Of a stretch of 54,173 nucleotides of DNA, positions 9,990-18,863 are shown one piece after another (position 1 is the stretch's first letter; each line of letters opens with the position of its first letter). The notes beneath the pieces are model-generated. The model was not told the DNA's origin. It saw only the letters and a program-made list of their open reading frames with translations, and searched no databases. The position numbers were made by a program, and so were the translations under genes. The stretch is from Bacillota bacterium (GTDB lineage: Bacteria; Bacillota; Clostridia; Peptostreptococcales; Anaerovoracaceae). The DNA lies in the NCBI GenBank assembly GCA_029008005.1, contig JAQXIX010000009.1:1-54173 (forward strand), in the 5' to 3' direction.

Positions 9990-10805
9990 ATGGGAAAAAG
10001 AAAAAAGAGGCGCAAAAAGAAATACAGAATCAGAAATAAAAGGCTGTTTATATCAGTTGTAGCAGCAGGAATACTTGTAATTTTCCTCGTTATTTTCGCC
10101 GCAGCAAGCATTATCGGAATGCTTGTTGATGATAAGACAGATAGCGAGAAGAAAGCTGTATCGAAGCAGACTGCAGAAAGCCGGGAGACTGAGAAAGAAT
10201 CAAAAGAAGTTGCCGAAGAAAAGCCTGACACATCAGACATTCTGATAGTAAATAAACATAACAGGCTTGAAAGCAGCTATGTTCCGGATGATCTGGTGCT
10301 GCCTGAGTCAACGCTTAACGGTAATGCCGGCAGGCAGTCGATGACGAGAGAGGCCGCTGAAGCAATGAATAATCTTACATCGGCAGCAGCTGCTGAGGGA
10401 TATATAATTAAAGTAAGAAGCGGATACAGAAGCTACAGCACACAAAACAGCCTGTTTAACAGCTATGCAGCCAAATCCGGAACTGCAAAGGCAGAAACCT
10501 ATTCTGCGCGCCCCGGATACAGTGAACATCAGACAGGTCTCAGTGCAGATGTAACCTCACCGTCCTGCGGATATTCGCTGTCCTATTCATACGGCGAGAC
10601 GAAGGAAGGAATATGGCTTGCAGAAAACTGCCATAAGTATGGATTTATTATAAGGTATCCGGAAGGAAAAACAGATATCACGGGGTATGTTTATGAACCG
10701 TGGCACGTACGTTATGTAGGTGTGGAGCATGCAGAAAAAATAAAGGAGTCGGGACTGACACTGGAAGAATACACAGGCAACGAACCGGCGCCTGACTATG
10801 AATGA
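9990..10805 (+). CDS. Membrane-anchored D-alanyl-D-alanine carboxypeptidase, VanY/M15B family
   Basis: Zinc peptidase expected to trim the terminal D-Ala from cell-wall stem peptides outside the cell. From the ATG at 9990 it has 271 residues: a very basic tail (GKRKKRRKKKYRIRNKR), one membrane segment (about 22-45), a charged spacer, then the M15B domain. Family motifs are GYRSYSTQNSLF, the zinc-binding SEHQTGLSADV (His and Asp) and EPWHVRYVG (His ligand). A longer reading from TTG at 9972 would put the start inside the -10 element and is unlikely. There is no Shine-Dalgarno sequence. It sits between dnaJ and prmA with its own promoter. Substrate role is inferred from family. Confidence 0.9.
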   Translation: MGKRKKRRKKKYRIRNKRLFISVVAAGILVIFLVIFAAASIIGMLVDDKTDSEKKAVSKQTAESRETEKESKEVAEEKPDTSDILIVNKHNRLESSYVPDDLVLPESTLNGNAGRQSMTREAAEAMNNLTSAAAAEGYIIKVRSGYRSYSTQNSLFNSYAAKSGTAKAETYSARPGYSEHQTGLSADVTSPSCGYSLSYSYGETKEGIWLAENCHKYGFIIRYPEGKTDITGYVYEPWHVRYVGVEHAEKIKESGLTLEEYTGNEPAPDYE

Positions 10806-10829
10806 TAAACGGAGGATAATACAGGAAAC

Positions 10830-11843
10830 ATGAAATATATAGAACTGAAAGTACACGCGAGCAGACAGGGCATCGAGGCACTTACCGAAATTTTTCTTAA
10901 GTACGGAATAGACAGACTCTCTATAGATGACCCTGCAGATATTGATGATATAATGAACAGCGAACATCAGTATGACTGGGATTATGTTGAAGACAGCCTT
11001 AAAGACAATTCAGGCAAGGAACCGACAGTCTCTGTTTATCTGAACGATAATGAAGGCGGTAAAGCGCTTCTTCAGAAACTTAAGCTAGATATAATGATGC
11101 TCAAGGGAAAAGAGCAGTATGGTGACTACGGCAGCGGTATAGATTTCGGCAGGCTGTATGTGGAAGACTGTATTGTTGACGATGAAGACTGGAAGGACAA
11201 ATGGAAGGAAAATTTTAAGCCGACAAGGGTTACAGATAAAATTGTTGTCAAGCCTACCTGGGAAGATTATGAAGCCTGCTCAGATGAAAAGATACTGGAA
11301 ATCGATCCGGGAATGGCTTTTGGAACAGGCACTCATGAAACTACAAGCCTTTGCATGAAGCTAATGGAAAAATATATAGGTCTCGGCAGCAAGCCGGCAA
11401 ATGAACTTAAGATATTGGATGTAGGATGCGGCAGCGGAATTCTCTCGATTGCAGCGGCATTGCTGGGATGCGGCAATGTTCTCGGGATTGAAATTGACGA
11501 AAATGCTCTGGAAGTGGCGAAGGAGAATGTAAGTCTCAACAATACAGAGGACAGAGTAAGGCTGCAGAAAGGGAACCTTGTTGAAGGAATAAGCTTCAAG
11601 GGCGACATAATGGTTGCCAATCTCATGCACAATCTTATTATAGAGCTGGCTCCTGCAGCAATGAAGCATCTTGTTAAAGACGGAATCTTTATTTCTTCGG
11701 GAATTCTTCTTGAAAAGAAAGACGCAGTGGCAGAGGCAATAACGAAGGCCGGTTTCGAAATTCTCGAAATTCCTGAAGACGGAGAATGGTGCGCTATTGC
11801 TGCAAAGGCAAAGAAAAGAGGACTGGCGAGAATTTTTGGATAA
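10830..11843 (+). CDS. prmA: Ribosomal protein L11 methyltransferase
   Basis: Trimethylates residues of ribosomal protein L11 using S-adenosylmethionine. The 337 residues have the N-terminal L11-recognition domain (beginning MKYIELKVHASRQGIEAL) and a Rossmann SAM domain with LDVGCGSGILSIAAA, the upstream DPGMAFGTGTHETT segment and VANLMHNLI. It ends with a basic KRGLARIFG tail. CGGAGG lies before the start. It is 10 bases upstream of rsmE, a pairing widely conserved in Firmicutes next to dnaJ; here a VanY gene separates it from dnaJ. Confidence 0.97.
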   Translation: MKYIELKVHASRQGIEALTEIFLKYGIDRLSIDDPADIDDIMNSEHQYDWDYVEDSLKDNSGKEPTVSVYLNDNEGGKALLQKLKLDIMMLKGKEQYGDYGSGIDFGRLYVEDCIVDDEDWKDKWKENFKPTRVTDKIVVKPTWEDYEACSDEKILEIDPGMAFGTGTHETTSLCMKLMEKYIGLGSKPANELKILDVGCGSGILSIAAALLGCGNVLGIEIDENALEVAKENVSLNNTEDRVRLQKGNLVEGISFKGDIMVANLMHNLIIELAPAAMKHLVKDGIFISSGILLEKKDAVAEAITKAGFEILEIPEDGEWCAIAAKAKKRGLARIFG

Positions 11844-11853
11844 GAGGAAAAAC

Positions 11854-12645
11854 ATGAGCAGATTTTTTGTCGGACCGGAGAATATCGGAGCCGGGACAAT
11901 AATAGTTGATAACAAAGATGACCTGCACCACATGATAAAGGTACTGCGACTGAAGGAAGGCGACAGTGTGGAGATATCAGACACTGTACAGTGGGAATAT
12001 GAAGGTGTCATCGAGTCTATCCACGAAGATGAAGCAGTATTGAGGATAACAGACAAGCAGGCTTTCGCGGCAGAGCCTGACGTAAGAGTAACATTATTTC
12101 AGGGAATACCTAAGCAGGGAAAAATGGAAACTATTGTACAGAAGTGCGTCGAGCTGGGCGTACATGAAATAGTACCTGTTTTCATGGAGAGAACCGTCGT
12201 TGTAGACAAAGGAAACTTCGGTAAAAAGGTAAGTCGCTGGAATAAGGTTTCGGCTGAAGCTGTCAAGCAATGTCGCAGAGGGATGATTCCTCAGGTGAAG
12301 GACCCGGTAAAGATGAAAGAACTCCTCGCAGACAGTACAGGAAGCGGAAGGCCGGATACATTTGAGGATTTCGACCTTGTGTTGTTCCCTTATGAAAATG
12401 AAAAAGGCACGACAATAAAAGAAATGCTCCTCACCGTTACGTCGCCTATGTACAGTGAAATAACAGGCGGAAGCATTGAAAATATAGCTGTAATTATCGG
12501 ACCGGAAGGCGGCTTTTCTCAGGAAGAAGCCGATGCCGTAATAAGCGGCGGAGGCAGCTCGGTAAGCCTGGGAAAAACAATTCTGCGAACCGAAACGGCC
12601 GGAATGGCAGCGCTGGCCATGATAATGTACGAGTTAGAGATGTAG
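11854..12645 (+). CDS. rsmE: 16S rRNA (uracil(1498)-N(3))-methyltransferase RsmE
   Basis: SPOUT-class enzyme that methylates U1498 of 16S rRNA. I chose the ATG at 11854 (MSRFFVGPENIG, 263 residues) because an AGAGGAAA ribosome site precedes it and the protein then starts like the family; the frame is open upstream into prmA but that stretch is not RsmE-like. Visible are the N-terminal PUA-like domain with LHHMIKVLRLKEGD, QGIPKQGKMETIVQK, RWNKVSAEAVKQCRR, and the trefoil-knot SAM site IIGPEGGFSQEEADAV plus LGKTILRTETA. The 3' end overlaps the convergent DUF523 gene by 12 bases. Confidence 0.96.
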   Translation: MSRFFVGPENIGAGTIIVDNKDDLHHMIKVLRLKEGDSVEISDTVQWEYEGVIESIHEDEAVLRITDKQAFAAEPDVRVTLFQGIPKQGKMETIVQKCVELGVHEIVPVFMERTVVVDKGNFGKKVSRWNKVSAEAVKQCRRGMIPQVKDPVKMKELLADSTGSGRPDTFEDFDLVLFPYENEKGTTIKEMLLTVTSPMYSEITGGSIENIAVIIGPEGGFSQEEADAVISGGGSSVSLGKTILRTETAGMAALAMIMYELEM

Positions 12646-13098
12646 CAGATATTCTGCTGCATCTTTTATTTCTTTTTCCGAGAAAACCTTAAAACCCTTT
12701 TCGCGCAAAAGCTTTACGGTAAGCCCCTCTCCCGGAATCTTGCAGCCTGAGAAAGAACCGTCGTAAATGCAACTGCTTCCGCAGGAAGGGCTGCCTTCCT
12801 TCATTATGCAGAAAGCTGCATCCTCATCGATTGCTCTTTTTACTGCAATTTCCGCTCCGGCTTTATAGGCGCCGGTGACATCAGTTCCTTCACTGTTGAT
12901 TATTCCGTTTACTGTAATCTCGGCAGGAGGGCGGGGAACGGGAAGTCCACCGTCAACCTCGGGACATACAGGTATAAGCATGCCTTCGTCACGCCATCTG
13001 CTGAAAATTTTATCGGTTTCTTCTTTTATTTTGCCGTCATATCTGACCGGCTCGCCTCCGTAGAGGCATCTGCTTACGAGTATTTTATGTTTTTTCAT
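12634..13098 (-). CDS. DUF523 domain protein
   Basis: A 154-residue member of the DUF523 family, function not established. Family signs are SRCLYGGEPVRYDGK at the N-terminus, PVCPEVDGGLPVPRPPAEI in the middle and CIMKEGSPSCGSSCIYDG with three close cysteines, followed by GEGLTVKLLREKGFKVFSEKE. The cysteines suggest a metal or cluster site, by inference. It is a stand-alone minus-strand gene between two plus-strand RNA-modification genes and overlaps the rsmE end, so the two transcripts converge. Confidence 0.88.
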   Translation of the reverse strand: MKKHKILVSRCLYGGEPVRYDGKIKEETDKIFSRWRDEGMLIPVCPEVDGGLPVPRPPAEITVNGIINSEGTDVTGAYKAGAEIAVKRAIDEDAAFCIMKEGSPSCGSSCIYDGSFSGCKIPGEGLTVKLLREKGFKVFSEKEIKDAAEYLLHL

Positions 13099-13181
13099 TT
13101 TTCGCTGTTTCTGTTACTTTTTGATTTAATAACTCTGAATCAATTTGTTAACGTCATTATACCCTAAAAGAGAGCACTTTG

Positions 13182-13190
13182 TGTTAAAAT
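13182..13190 (+). promoter_or_regulatory. Putative extended -10 promoter for mtaB
   Basis: TGTTAAAAT lies 21 bases before the mtaB start, in the divergent gap with the DUF523 gene. No clear -35 is present. Confidence 0.4.
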
Positions 13191-13211
13191 ATAGCGAACG
13201 GAGGATAATTG

Positions 13212-14549
13212 ATGAAAATAGCATTTCATACATTAGGATGCAAAGTAAATCAGTACGAGTCAGAGGCAATGGCAGCCTTATTCAGGGAGAGAGGTCATGA
13301 CATTGTCGACGAAAAAGATTTCGCAGATGCATATATAATAAACACGTGTACGGTTACGGCTGTCGCCGATAAGAAATCGAGACAGTTTATCAGACGGATG
13401 AAAAAAATAAATCCGGACAGTATTGTAGCTGTAACCGGATGTTACGCTCAGACTAAACCGGAGGAAGTCTCAGGCATTCAGGGAGTAGATATCGTAACAG
13501 GTACTAATGAAAAGGCTCGTCTCGTAGACGAAATATGCGCAATGTTTGAAGGGAAAACATCGGAAAGTTCCGTATGGGTACACAGCCGCGAAGAGCTTAC
13601 GGAATTTGAAGAGCTTGGGATTTTATCCGAGACAAAGGACAGAACACGTGCGTATATTAAAGTTCAGGAAGGCTGCAACAGATTTTGCTCATATTGTGTA
13701 ATTCCATATGCCAGAGGGCCTGTGCGCAGCAGAGAGCTTGATGATATTGTCAAGGAGGCGAAGACACTGGTTTCGGCAGGGTACAGAGAACTGGTGCTGA
13801 CAGGAATAAATACGGCGCTTTACGGCTTCGAAAGAGGCGGCAGCGGAATTGAAGAGGCTGTAGCGGCAATCGATTCTCTGAAGGGGGATTTCAGAATACG
13901 CCTCAGCAGTCTGGAACCGGCAGTTGTCAACCGTGATTATGTGAAGCGGCTTATCAGGTATGAGAGGCTGTGTCATCATCTGCATATGTCTGCACAGAGC
14001 GGAAGCGACAGGATACTGAAAAGGATGAACAGACCGTATGACAGCAGTGATTACTACAGAATGGTAAATACAGTCTTCGAATTCGACGACAGTTACGGAA
14101 TATCGACAGATATGATCGTAGGATTCCCCGGAGAAACGGAGAAGGACTTTGAAGATACCTGTCGAATGGTGGAAGAATGCAGTTTTTGCAAAACCCACAT
14201 ATTCAAATATTCGAAAAGGCCTATGACAGAAGCTGCAGGAATGAGCGGGCAGGTTTCTCCTCAGGTAAAAGACAGGAGAGCGGAAGAACTGAAGACAGTT
14301 GCAGACAAAAGTGCCGAAGGATTTTTTGAAATAAATCTGGCGGCAGCCGCAGACGGAAGAATAGAGACGGTGCTGCCTGAAGAGTATTCGGCAGATGGGC
14401 GTTTTCTGACGGGATACAGCGACAATTACATCAAAACGTACATTGATGCTGCAGATGTTTCGTGTGATAATGATTTGCGGGGCAGCTTAATTAATGTTAA
14501 GATGACGGATATATATAAAGATGGCATGAAAGGCGTTCCTGTGTTATAA
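13212..14549 (+). CDS. mtaB: tRNA t6A37 methylthiotransferase MtaB
   Basis: Radical SAM enzyme adding a methylthio group to t6A at position 37 of tRNAs reading ANN codons. ATG at 13212 follows CGGAGG; a TTG three bases earlier is less likely. The 445 residues contain the UPF0004 domain with three cluster cysteines (LGCKVN, NTCTV, GCYAQ), the radical SAM motif CNRFCSYCVIP near residue 155, and the MtaB-type MSAQSGSDRILKRMNR and DMIVGFPGETEKDF. The C-terminal TRAM domain is short. It belongs to the conserved dnaJ-prmA-rsmE-mtaB neighbourhood. Confidence 0.96.
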   Translation: MKIAFHTLGCKVNQYESEAMAALFRERGHDIVDEKDFADAYIINTCTVTAVADKKSRQFIRRMKKINPDSIVAVTGCYAQTKPEEVSGIQGVDIVTGTNEKARLVDEICAMFEGKTSESSVWVHSREELTEFEELGILSETKDRTRAYIKVQEGCNRFCSYCVIPYARGPVRSRELDDIVKEAKTLVSAGYRELVLTGINTALYGFERGGSGIEEAVAAIDSLKGDFRIRLSSLEPAVVNRDYVKRLIRYERLCHHLHMSAQSGSDRILKRMNRPYDSSDYYRMVNTVFEFDDSYGISTDMIVGFPGETEKDFEDTCRMVEECSFCKTHIFKYSKRPMTEAAGMSGQVSPQVKDRRAEELKTVADKSAEGFFEINLAAAADGRIETVLPEEYSADGRFLTGYSDNYIKTYIDAADVSCDNDLRGSLINVKMTDIYKDGMKGVPVL

Positions 14550-14550
14550 T
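14542..14550 (+). promoter_or_regulatory. Putative extended -10 promoter for the HIT gene
   Basis: TGTTATAAT spans the mtaB stop codon, 31 bases before the HIT gene start. The perfect -10 with the TG extension suggests a promoter inside the end of mtaB. Confidence 0.45.
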
Positions 14551-14581
14551 ATCAGCAGATTCAGAGAAAGGAAGTGATCTG

Positions 14582-14923
14582 ATGAAAGATTGTTTATTTT
14601 GTAAAATTATTGATGGCGAAATTCCATCAGGTAAGGTATATGAGGATGATAAAATCCTGGTATTCCATGATGTTAACCCTCAGGCTCCTGTACATGTACT
14701 GATTATTCCGAAAAAGCATATTGCATCAATGAATGATATCAGTGAAGAAGACAAGGACGTAATAGCATATATTATGCTTAAGGTTAAAGATATTGCTGCT
14801 GAACTTGGACTTTCCAACGGATACAGACTTGTGAACAACTGTGGAGAAGACGGACTCCAGACAGTGGAACACCTGCATTTCCACCTCTTAGGCAAAAGAA
14901 AAATGACATGGCCTCCAGGTTGA
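14582..14923 (+). CDS. HIT family nucleotide hydrolase (HinT-like)
   Basis: Small purine nucleoside phosphoramidase-type protein of the histidine triad family; exact substrate unknown. The 113 residues match HinT closely: CLFCKIIDGEIPSGKVYED at the start with a CxxC pair, FHDVNPQAPVHVLIIPKKH in the middle, and the triad EHLHFHLLG at the end carrying the catalytic histidines. AGGAAGTGAT precedes the ATG. The gene lies between mtaB and rpsU, a common order in Clostridia. Confidence 0.95.
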   Translation: MKDCLFCKIIDGEIPSGKVYEDDKILVFHDVNPQAPVHVLIIPKKHIASMNDISEEDKDVIAYIMLKVKDIAAELGLSNGYRLVNNCGEDGLQTVEHLHFHLLGKRKMTWPPG

Positions 14924-14934
14924 TCAAAAAAAAC

Positions 14935-14963
14935 TTGCACAAAATCATATTTAATTGTATAAT
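14935..14963 (+). promoter_or_regulatory. Strong SigA promoter for rpsU
   Basis: TTGCAC (14935-14940), 17 bases, perfect TATAAT (14958-14963). Transcription would start near 14970, about 60 bases before rpsU. Confidence 0.85.
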
Positions 14964-15031
14964 GGCAACGTTGTGAATAAAATACCGTTTTATGCAACAT
15001 GATTTTAACAGCGTCAGGAGGTGAAACGGGA

Positions 15032-15214
15032 ATGGCACAGGTCATAGTAAGAGAAAACGAAAGCCTCGAAAGTGCTCTTAAGAGATTTAAGAGATCATGC
15101 GCCAGAGATGGTGTTATGGCTGAAGTGAGAAAAAGAGAACACTACGAAAAGCCAAGTGTTAAGAGAAAGAAGAAGTCAGAGGCTGCAAGAAAAAAGGCTA
15201 ACAAGAAATACTAG
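15032..15214 (+). CDS. rpsU: 30S ribosomal protein S21
   Basis: Small basic protein of the 30S subunit. The start at 15032 gives 60 residues ([19 protein letters not shown]), as in other Firmicutes, and is preceded by AGGAGGTGA, a near-perfect ribosome site. The conserved [24 protein letters not shown] is present and the tail is lysine/arginine rich. It has its own strong promoter and a hairpin after the stop. Confidence 0.98.
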   Translation: MAQVIVRENESLESALKRFKRSCARDGVMAEVRKREHYEKPSVKRKKKSEAARKKANKKY

Positions 15215-15227
15215 GCAGAACTGAAAC

Positions 15228-15256
15228 AAACGGCGTCATTTTTGGCGTCGTTTATA
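15228..15256 (+). terminator. Weak intrinsic terminator after rpsU
   Basis: AAACGGCGTC pairs with GGCGTCGTTT (10 pairs including two G-U) around a 6-base loop, followed by a mixed T/A stretch. The poor T-tract suggests partial read-through into yqeY. Confidence 0.6.
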
Positions 15257-15280
15257 TTATTTAAAAAAGGAGTATTCGCA

Positions 15281-15733
15281 ATGACATTAAAAGAACGACT
15301 TGACGCCGATTTCAAAGAGGCGATGAAAAATAAAGAAAAAGTTCGCAAGGAGACTATCAGCTTCGTGAGGGCTGCGATAAAACAGTTTGAAGTTGATAAC
15401 AGAGAAGAAATAGATGATTCCGGAATCGCATCTATTCTCGCGAAACAGGTGAAGATGAGAAAGGATGCTCTGGCAGATTTCGAATCAGCAGGAAGGACAG
15501 ATTTGCTGGAAGCTTATCAGGCGGAGATTGATGTGCTTCAGGATTATATGCCTAAGCAGCTGTCAGATGATGAAATTGCCGATATTATCGCAAAGACTGC
15601 TGAAGAAATGGGAATTGAAGCAGGAAGCGGCAAAGGTTCCATGGGCAAGCTTATGGGTCCGGTAATGGGAAAAGTCAAGGGCGTTGCCGACGGCGGCAAT
15701 GTTAAAAACCTGGTAATGAAGTTTCTGGGATAA
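15281..15733 (+). CDS. yqeY: GatB/YqeY domain protein
   Basis: A 150-residue protein related to the tail domain of the GatB amidotransferase subunit, thought to bind tRNA; no defined reaction is known. Typical are the start MTLKERLDADFKEAMKNKEK, the middle LLEAYQAEIDVLQDYMPKQLSDDEI and the end GKLMGPVMGKVKGVADGG. The start at 15281 follows AAAAAAGGAG. It directly follows rpsU, the standard rpsU-yqeY pair. Confidence 0.94.
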   Translation: MTLKERLDADFKEAMKNKEKVRKETISFVRAAIKQFEVDNREEIDDSGIASILAKQVKMRKDALADFESAGRTDLLEAYQAEIDVLQDYMPKQLSDDEIADIIAKTAEEMGIEAGSGKGSMGKLMGPVMGKVKGVADGGNVKNLVMKFLG

Positions 15734-15777
15734 TGTTTAAAAAAAACGAAAATAAAACGAAAATAAGGGGAAGTGAA

Positions 15778-17022
15778 ATGAAGAAAGCACTGTCGTTATT
15801 AACAGCGGTACTTCTGGCTATTACAATAATAACTCCGATTACGGTTTCCGATGTTTCGGCGGCTGATACTTTTGCTGTCAGAACTTCTATGCCTGCTTAT
15901 GATTCGGCCGTAGGCAAAAAGTATTACTATACAAACGGAAATATATTTTATCAGATCGGGCTGGCGCCAACCAGAAACAAGCTGTCGTCAAACAGCAAAT
16001 ACTACTGCAGAGGCAACTGCACATGGTATGCTTATGCGAGAGCCAGTGAAATACTCGGACATAACCTGAATACCAATTTCAGATGGGCAGCCGGTAAGTG
16101 GTGGTCGACAAACAAAAGCAAGAAAATATATCCTTACGGCTCTAAGCCTAAGGCAGGTGCAATTGCCTGCTTCAGCAATCACGTGGCAATCGTTGAGAAG
16201 GTTGAAGGCGGTAAAATATATTATTCCGAATCGGGATGGAGAACAACCACGAAAAAACCAACCTCGGCGTCAGATATTGAGTTCCAGTACGGAACAAAGG
16301 CGTGGGGAAAAACTTTCCAGGGGTACATTTACTTCACGGAAAAGACAAATAACAACAGCGAAGCTGACATTCCTTCAACAACAGTAAATTATCAGGTTAA
16401 GGTTTCCGTTAAAAGTCTGAACAGGCGAATAGGACCGGGAACGGGTTACGAGAAGGACGGATATGTTACGCCGGGAACGTATACTGTTGACAGAGAATAT
16501 AACGGATGGGGCAGAATAAATACGGGACACTGGATTTATCTTATATATACAGAAAAAATCAACAGCGGAACGAGTGCTTCTACTGCGCCTGCGCAGACTA
16601 CCTCAAAACCTTCGACGGCGTCAGCATCAAAGGGTATTTATACTGTTATAGTATCGGTATCGCAGCTGAACAGGAGAAAAGGCCCCGGTACAAATTACGG
16701 CAAGGTCGGATATGCCAAGAAGGGAACGTATACTGTTGTTGAGGAGAAGAACGGCTGGTGTAAGCTTTCGGACGGTTACTGGGTAAGCAAAAAATATGTA
16801 ACCGTTAAGTCGAATTCAGCGACATCAAATACACAGCAGGCAAAAAAAGTAAAAATAACTGTAACAAAGCTTAATATGCGCTCGGGACCGGGTACGAAAT
16901 ATTCGAAGAAAGGCTATGCTAAGCCGGGGACATATGAAGTATCACAGACGAGCGGAGCATGGATAAAGCTTAAGAGCAACGGATACTGGGTGTATTCCGA
17001 TTATGTTACATACGTAAAATAG
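15778..17022 (+). CDS. Secreted CHAP-domain protein with three SH3b repeats
   Basis: Likely a cell-wall amidase or peptidase acting outside the cell. The start at 15778 (after AGGGGAAGTG) gives 414 residues with a clear signal peptide (MKKALSLLTAVLLAITIIT, predicted cleavage after DVSA). A CHAP domain follows at about 80-190: catalytic cysteine in RGNCTWYAYARA, histidine in SNHVAIVEKV and the SESGW segment. Three bacterial SH3 repeats then occur, each with LN-R-GPGT-Y: LNRRIGPGTGYEKDGY, LNRRKGPGTNYGKVGY and LNMRSGPGTKYSKKGY, linked by Ser/Thr-rich spacers; these probably bind the wall. An in-frame ATG at 15733 has no ribosome site and would spoil the signal peptide. Catalytic specificity is not known. 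Confidence 0.92.
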   Translation: MKKALSLLTAVLLAITIITPITVSDVSAADTFAVRTSMPAYDSAVGKKYYYTNGNIFYQIGLAPTRNKLSSNSKYYCRGNCTWYAYARASEILGHNLNTNFRWAAGKWWSTNKSKKIYPYGSKPKAGAIACFSNHVAIVEKVEGGKIYYSESGWRTTTKKPTSASDIEFQYGTKAWGKTFQGYIYFTEKTNNNSEADIPSTTVNYQVKVSVKSLNRRIGPGTGYEKDGYVTPGTYTVDREYNGWGRINTGHWIYLIYTEKINSGTSASTAPAQTTSKPSTASASKGIYTVIVSVSQLNRRKGPGTNYGKVGYAKKGTYTVVEEKNGWCKLSDGYWVSKKYVTVKSNSATSNTQQAKKVKITVTKLNMRSGPGTKYSKKGYAKPGTYEVSQTSGAWIKLKSNGYWVYSDYVTYVK

Positions 17023-17042
17023 GATATATGAGGAATTGTCGG

Positions 17043-18863
17043 ATGTATTTACCTGTAGACAAATCTGATATGAAAGAGAGAGGATGGACAGAGACAGACT
17101 TCGTACTGGTTACGGGGGATGCGTATATTGACCATCCTTCTTTTGGTACTGCGATAATAAGCAGACTTCTCGAATCCAGAGGATATAAAGTTGCTGTTCT
17201 TTCTCAGCCGGGATGGAAGGATACAGAGGATTTCAAACGCTTCGGCAAGCCTCGCCTCGGATTTCTCGTAAACGGCGGAAATGTCGATTCAATGGTTAAT
17301 AATTATTCTGTTGCAAAGAACAGGAGAAAACGCGACTCTTATTCTCCCGGAGGAATTGCGGGAAAGCGACCTGACAGGGCAGTAATAGTTTACTGCAACA
17401 GAATAAGAGAGGCCTATGGTCGCGTTCCGATTATTATCGGCGGTCTTGAAGCAAGTCTTAGAAGACTGGGGCATTATGATTACTGGGACGATAAGGTGAG
17501 AAGGTCTGTTCTGATGGATTCCGGCGCAGATATTCTCATTTACGGAATGGGAGAAAAGGCTGTACTTGAAATTGCAGAGGCTCTTGACAGCGGTATAGAT
17601 GCAGGCGATATAGGCTGGATTCGCGGAACATGCACTAAGCAGAGACTTGAATCTGAAGGGGGAAGCCTTAATGTTTACGAAGATGATATTGTGCTTCCGG
17701 ATTTTGAGAGAATATCTAAGGACGATGAAGAAGGCAGAAGAGAGTACTGCAAAAGCTTCAGAATGCAGTATCGCAGCAATGATTCGGTAACGGGACGGAG
17801 AATACTGGAAAAGTACGGCAACGGCTGTTATATAGTTCAGAATCCGCCTCAGGCACCGCTTGAGAGAGAAGATCTCGATGATATTTACGCACTGCCGTAC
17901 ATGAGAAATTACCATCCTTCATATGAGCAGTACGGCGGTGTCCCTGCGATTAAGGAAGTGAAATTCAGTATTACTTCAAACAGAGGGTGTTACGGGGGAT
18001 GCAGCTTTTGTGCTATAACCTATCATCAGGGGCGCGAAGTGAGATCACGAAGTATTGAATCGATAAAAGCAGAAGCGCGTCTGATGACAGAGGACCCTCA
18101 GTTCAAAGGCTATATACACGATATAGGAGGACCGACAGCGAATTTCACCGGACCTTCCTGTGAAAAACAGCTTAAAAAAGGTATGTGCGGGGGAAAGGAC
18201 TGCCTTTTTCCCAAACCATGCAGTAATCTGAGGGCAGATCACACATATTATATGAAAATGCTCGATGAAGTCAGAAACATAGAGAAAGTAAAGAAGGTGT
18301 TCATCAGATCGGGAATAAGATTTGACTATCTGCTTGCCGATAAGAAAAGAGGCGAGGATTTTCTCGAAACTCTCTGTAAAAATCATGTGAGCGGAATTCT
18401 TAAGGTTGCTCCGGAGCATGCGTGCCCATCGGTTTTAAAGGCAATGCATAAGCCGGATATAAGTGTTTTTGACAAGTTCGGTAAAAAATATCGCGAGATG
18501 AACAAAAAGCTGGGAAAGAAACAGTATATGATTCCCTATTTCATAAGTTCTCATCCGGGAGCAACGCTGGATGATGCAGTTGATTTGGCAGTATATATGC
18601 ATGATACAGGATTTGTACCTGATCAGGTGCAGGATTTTTACCCGACACCCGGAACATTATCTACAGCCATGTACTATACGGGGATGGATCCTTTTACCGG
18701 TAAAAAAATATATGTTGCGAAATCACGTGAAGAAAAAAGAATGCAAAGAGCACTGCTTCACTTTAACAAGAAAGAAAACAGAAACACTGTTATTGAAGCT
18801 TTGAATAAAACGGGACGCAGGAATCTGATAAAAGTATTGACAGGTGGGAAACAGCATGGGTAA
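17043..18863 (+). CDS. ygiQ: YgiQ family radical SAM protein
   Basis: A large radical SAM protein of unknown reaction, widespread in bacteria. I start it at 17043 (MYLPVDKSDM), the usual family start, with GAGGA eight bases upstream; an ATG at 17028 would add five residues. About 606 residues. N-terminal B12-binding-like domain (VTGDAYIDHPSFG), then NPPQAPL, the cluster motif CYGGCSFCAITYHQGR and FTGPSCEKQ, and the C-terminal QVQDFYPTPGTLSTAMYYTG. It is 20 bases downstream of the CHAP gene and overlaps the next gene by 8 bases, so it heads a tight five-gene run. Confidence 0.94.
   Translation: MYLPVDKSDMKERGWTETDFVLVTGDAYIDHPSFGTAIISRLLESRGYKVAVLSQPGWKDTEDFKRFGKPRLGFLVNGGNVDSMVNNYSVAKNRRKRDSYSPGGIAGKRPDRAVIVYCNRIREAYGRVPIIIGGLEASLRRLGHYDYWDDKVRRSVLMDSGADILIYGMGEKAVLEIAEALDSGIDAGDIGWIRGTCTKQRLESEGGSLNVYEDDIVLPDFERISKDDEEGRREYCKSFRMQYRSNDSVTGRRILEKYGNGCYIVQNPPQAPLEREDLDDIYALPYMRNYHPSYEQYGGVPAIKEVKFSITSNRGCYGGCSFCAITYHQGREVRSRSIESIKAEARLMTEDPQFKGYIHDIGGPTANFTGPSCEKQLKKGMCGGKDCLFPKPCSNLRADHTYYMKMLDEVRNIEKVKKVFIRSGIRFDYLLADKKRGEDFLETLCKNHVSGILKVAPEHACPSVLKAMHKPDISVFDKFGKKYREMNKKLGKKQYMIPYFISSHPGATLDDAVDLAVYMHDTGFVPDQVQDFYPTPGTLSTAMYYTGMDPFTGKKIYVAKSREEKRMQRALLHFNKKENRNTVIEALNKTGRRNLIKVLTGGKQHG

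Noticed and set aside
16420-17022. Tandem DNA repeats in the CHAP gene
   Set aside because: The three similar units are SH3b protein domains with diverged DNA, not a DNA repeat array or CRISPR.
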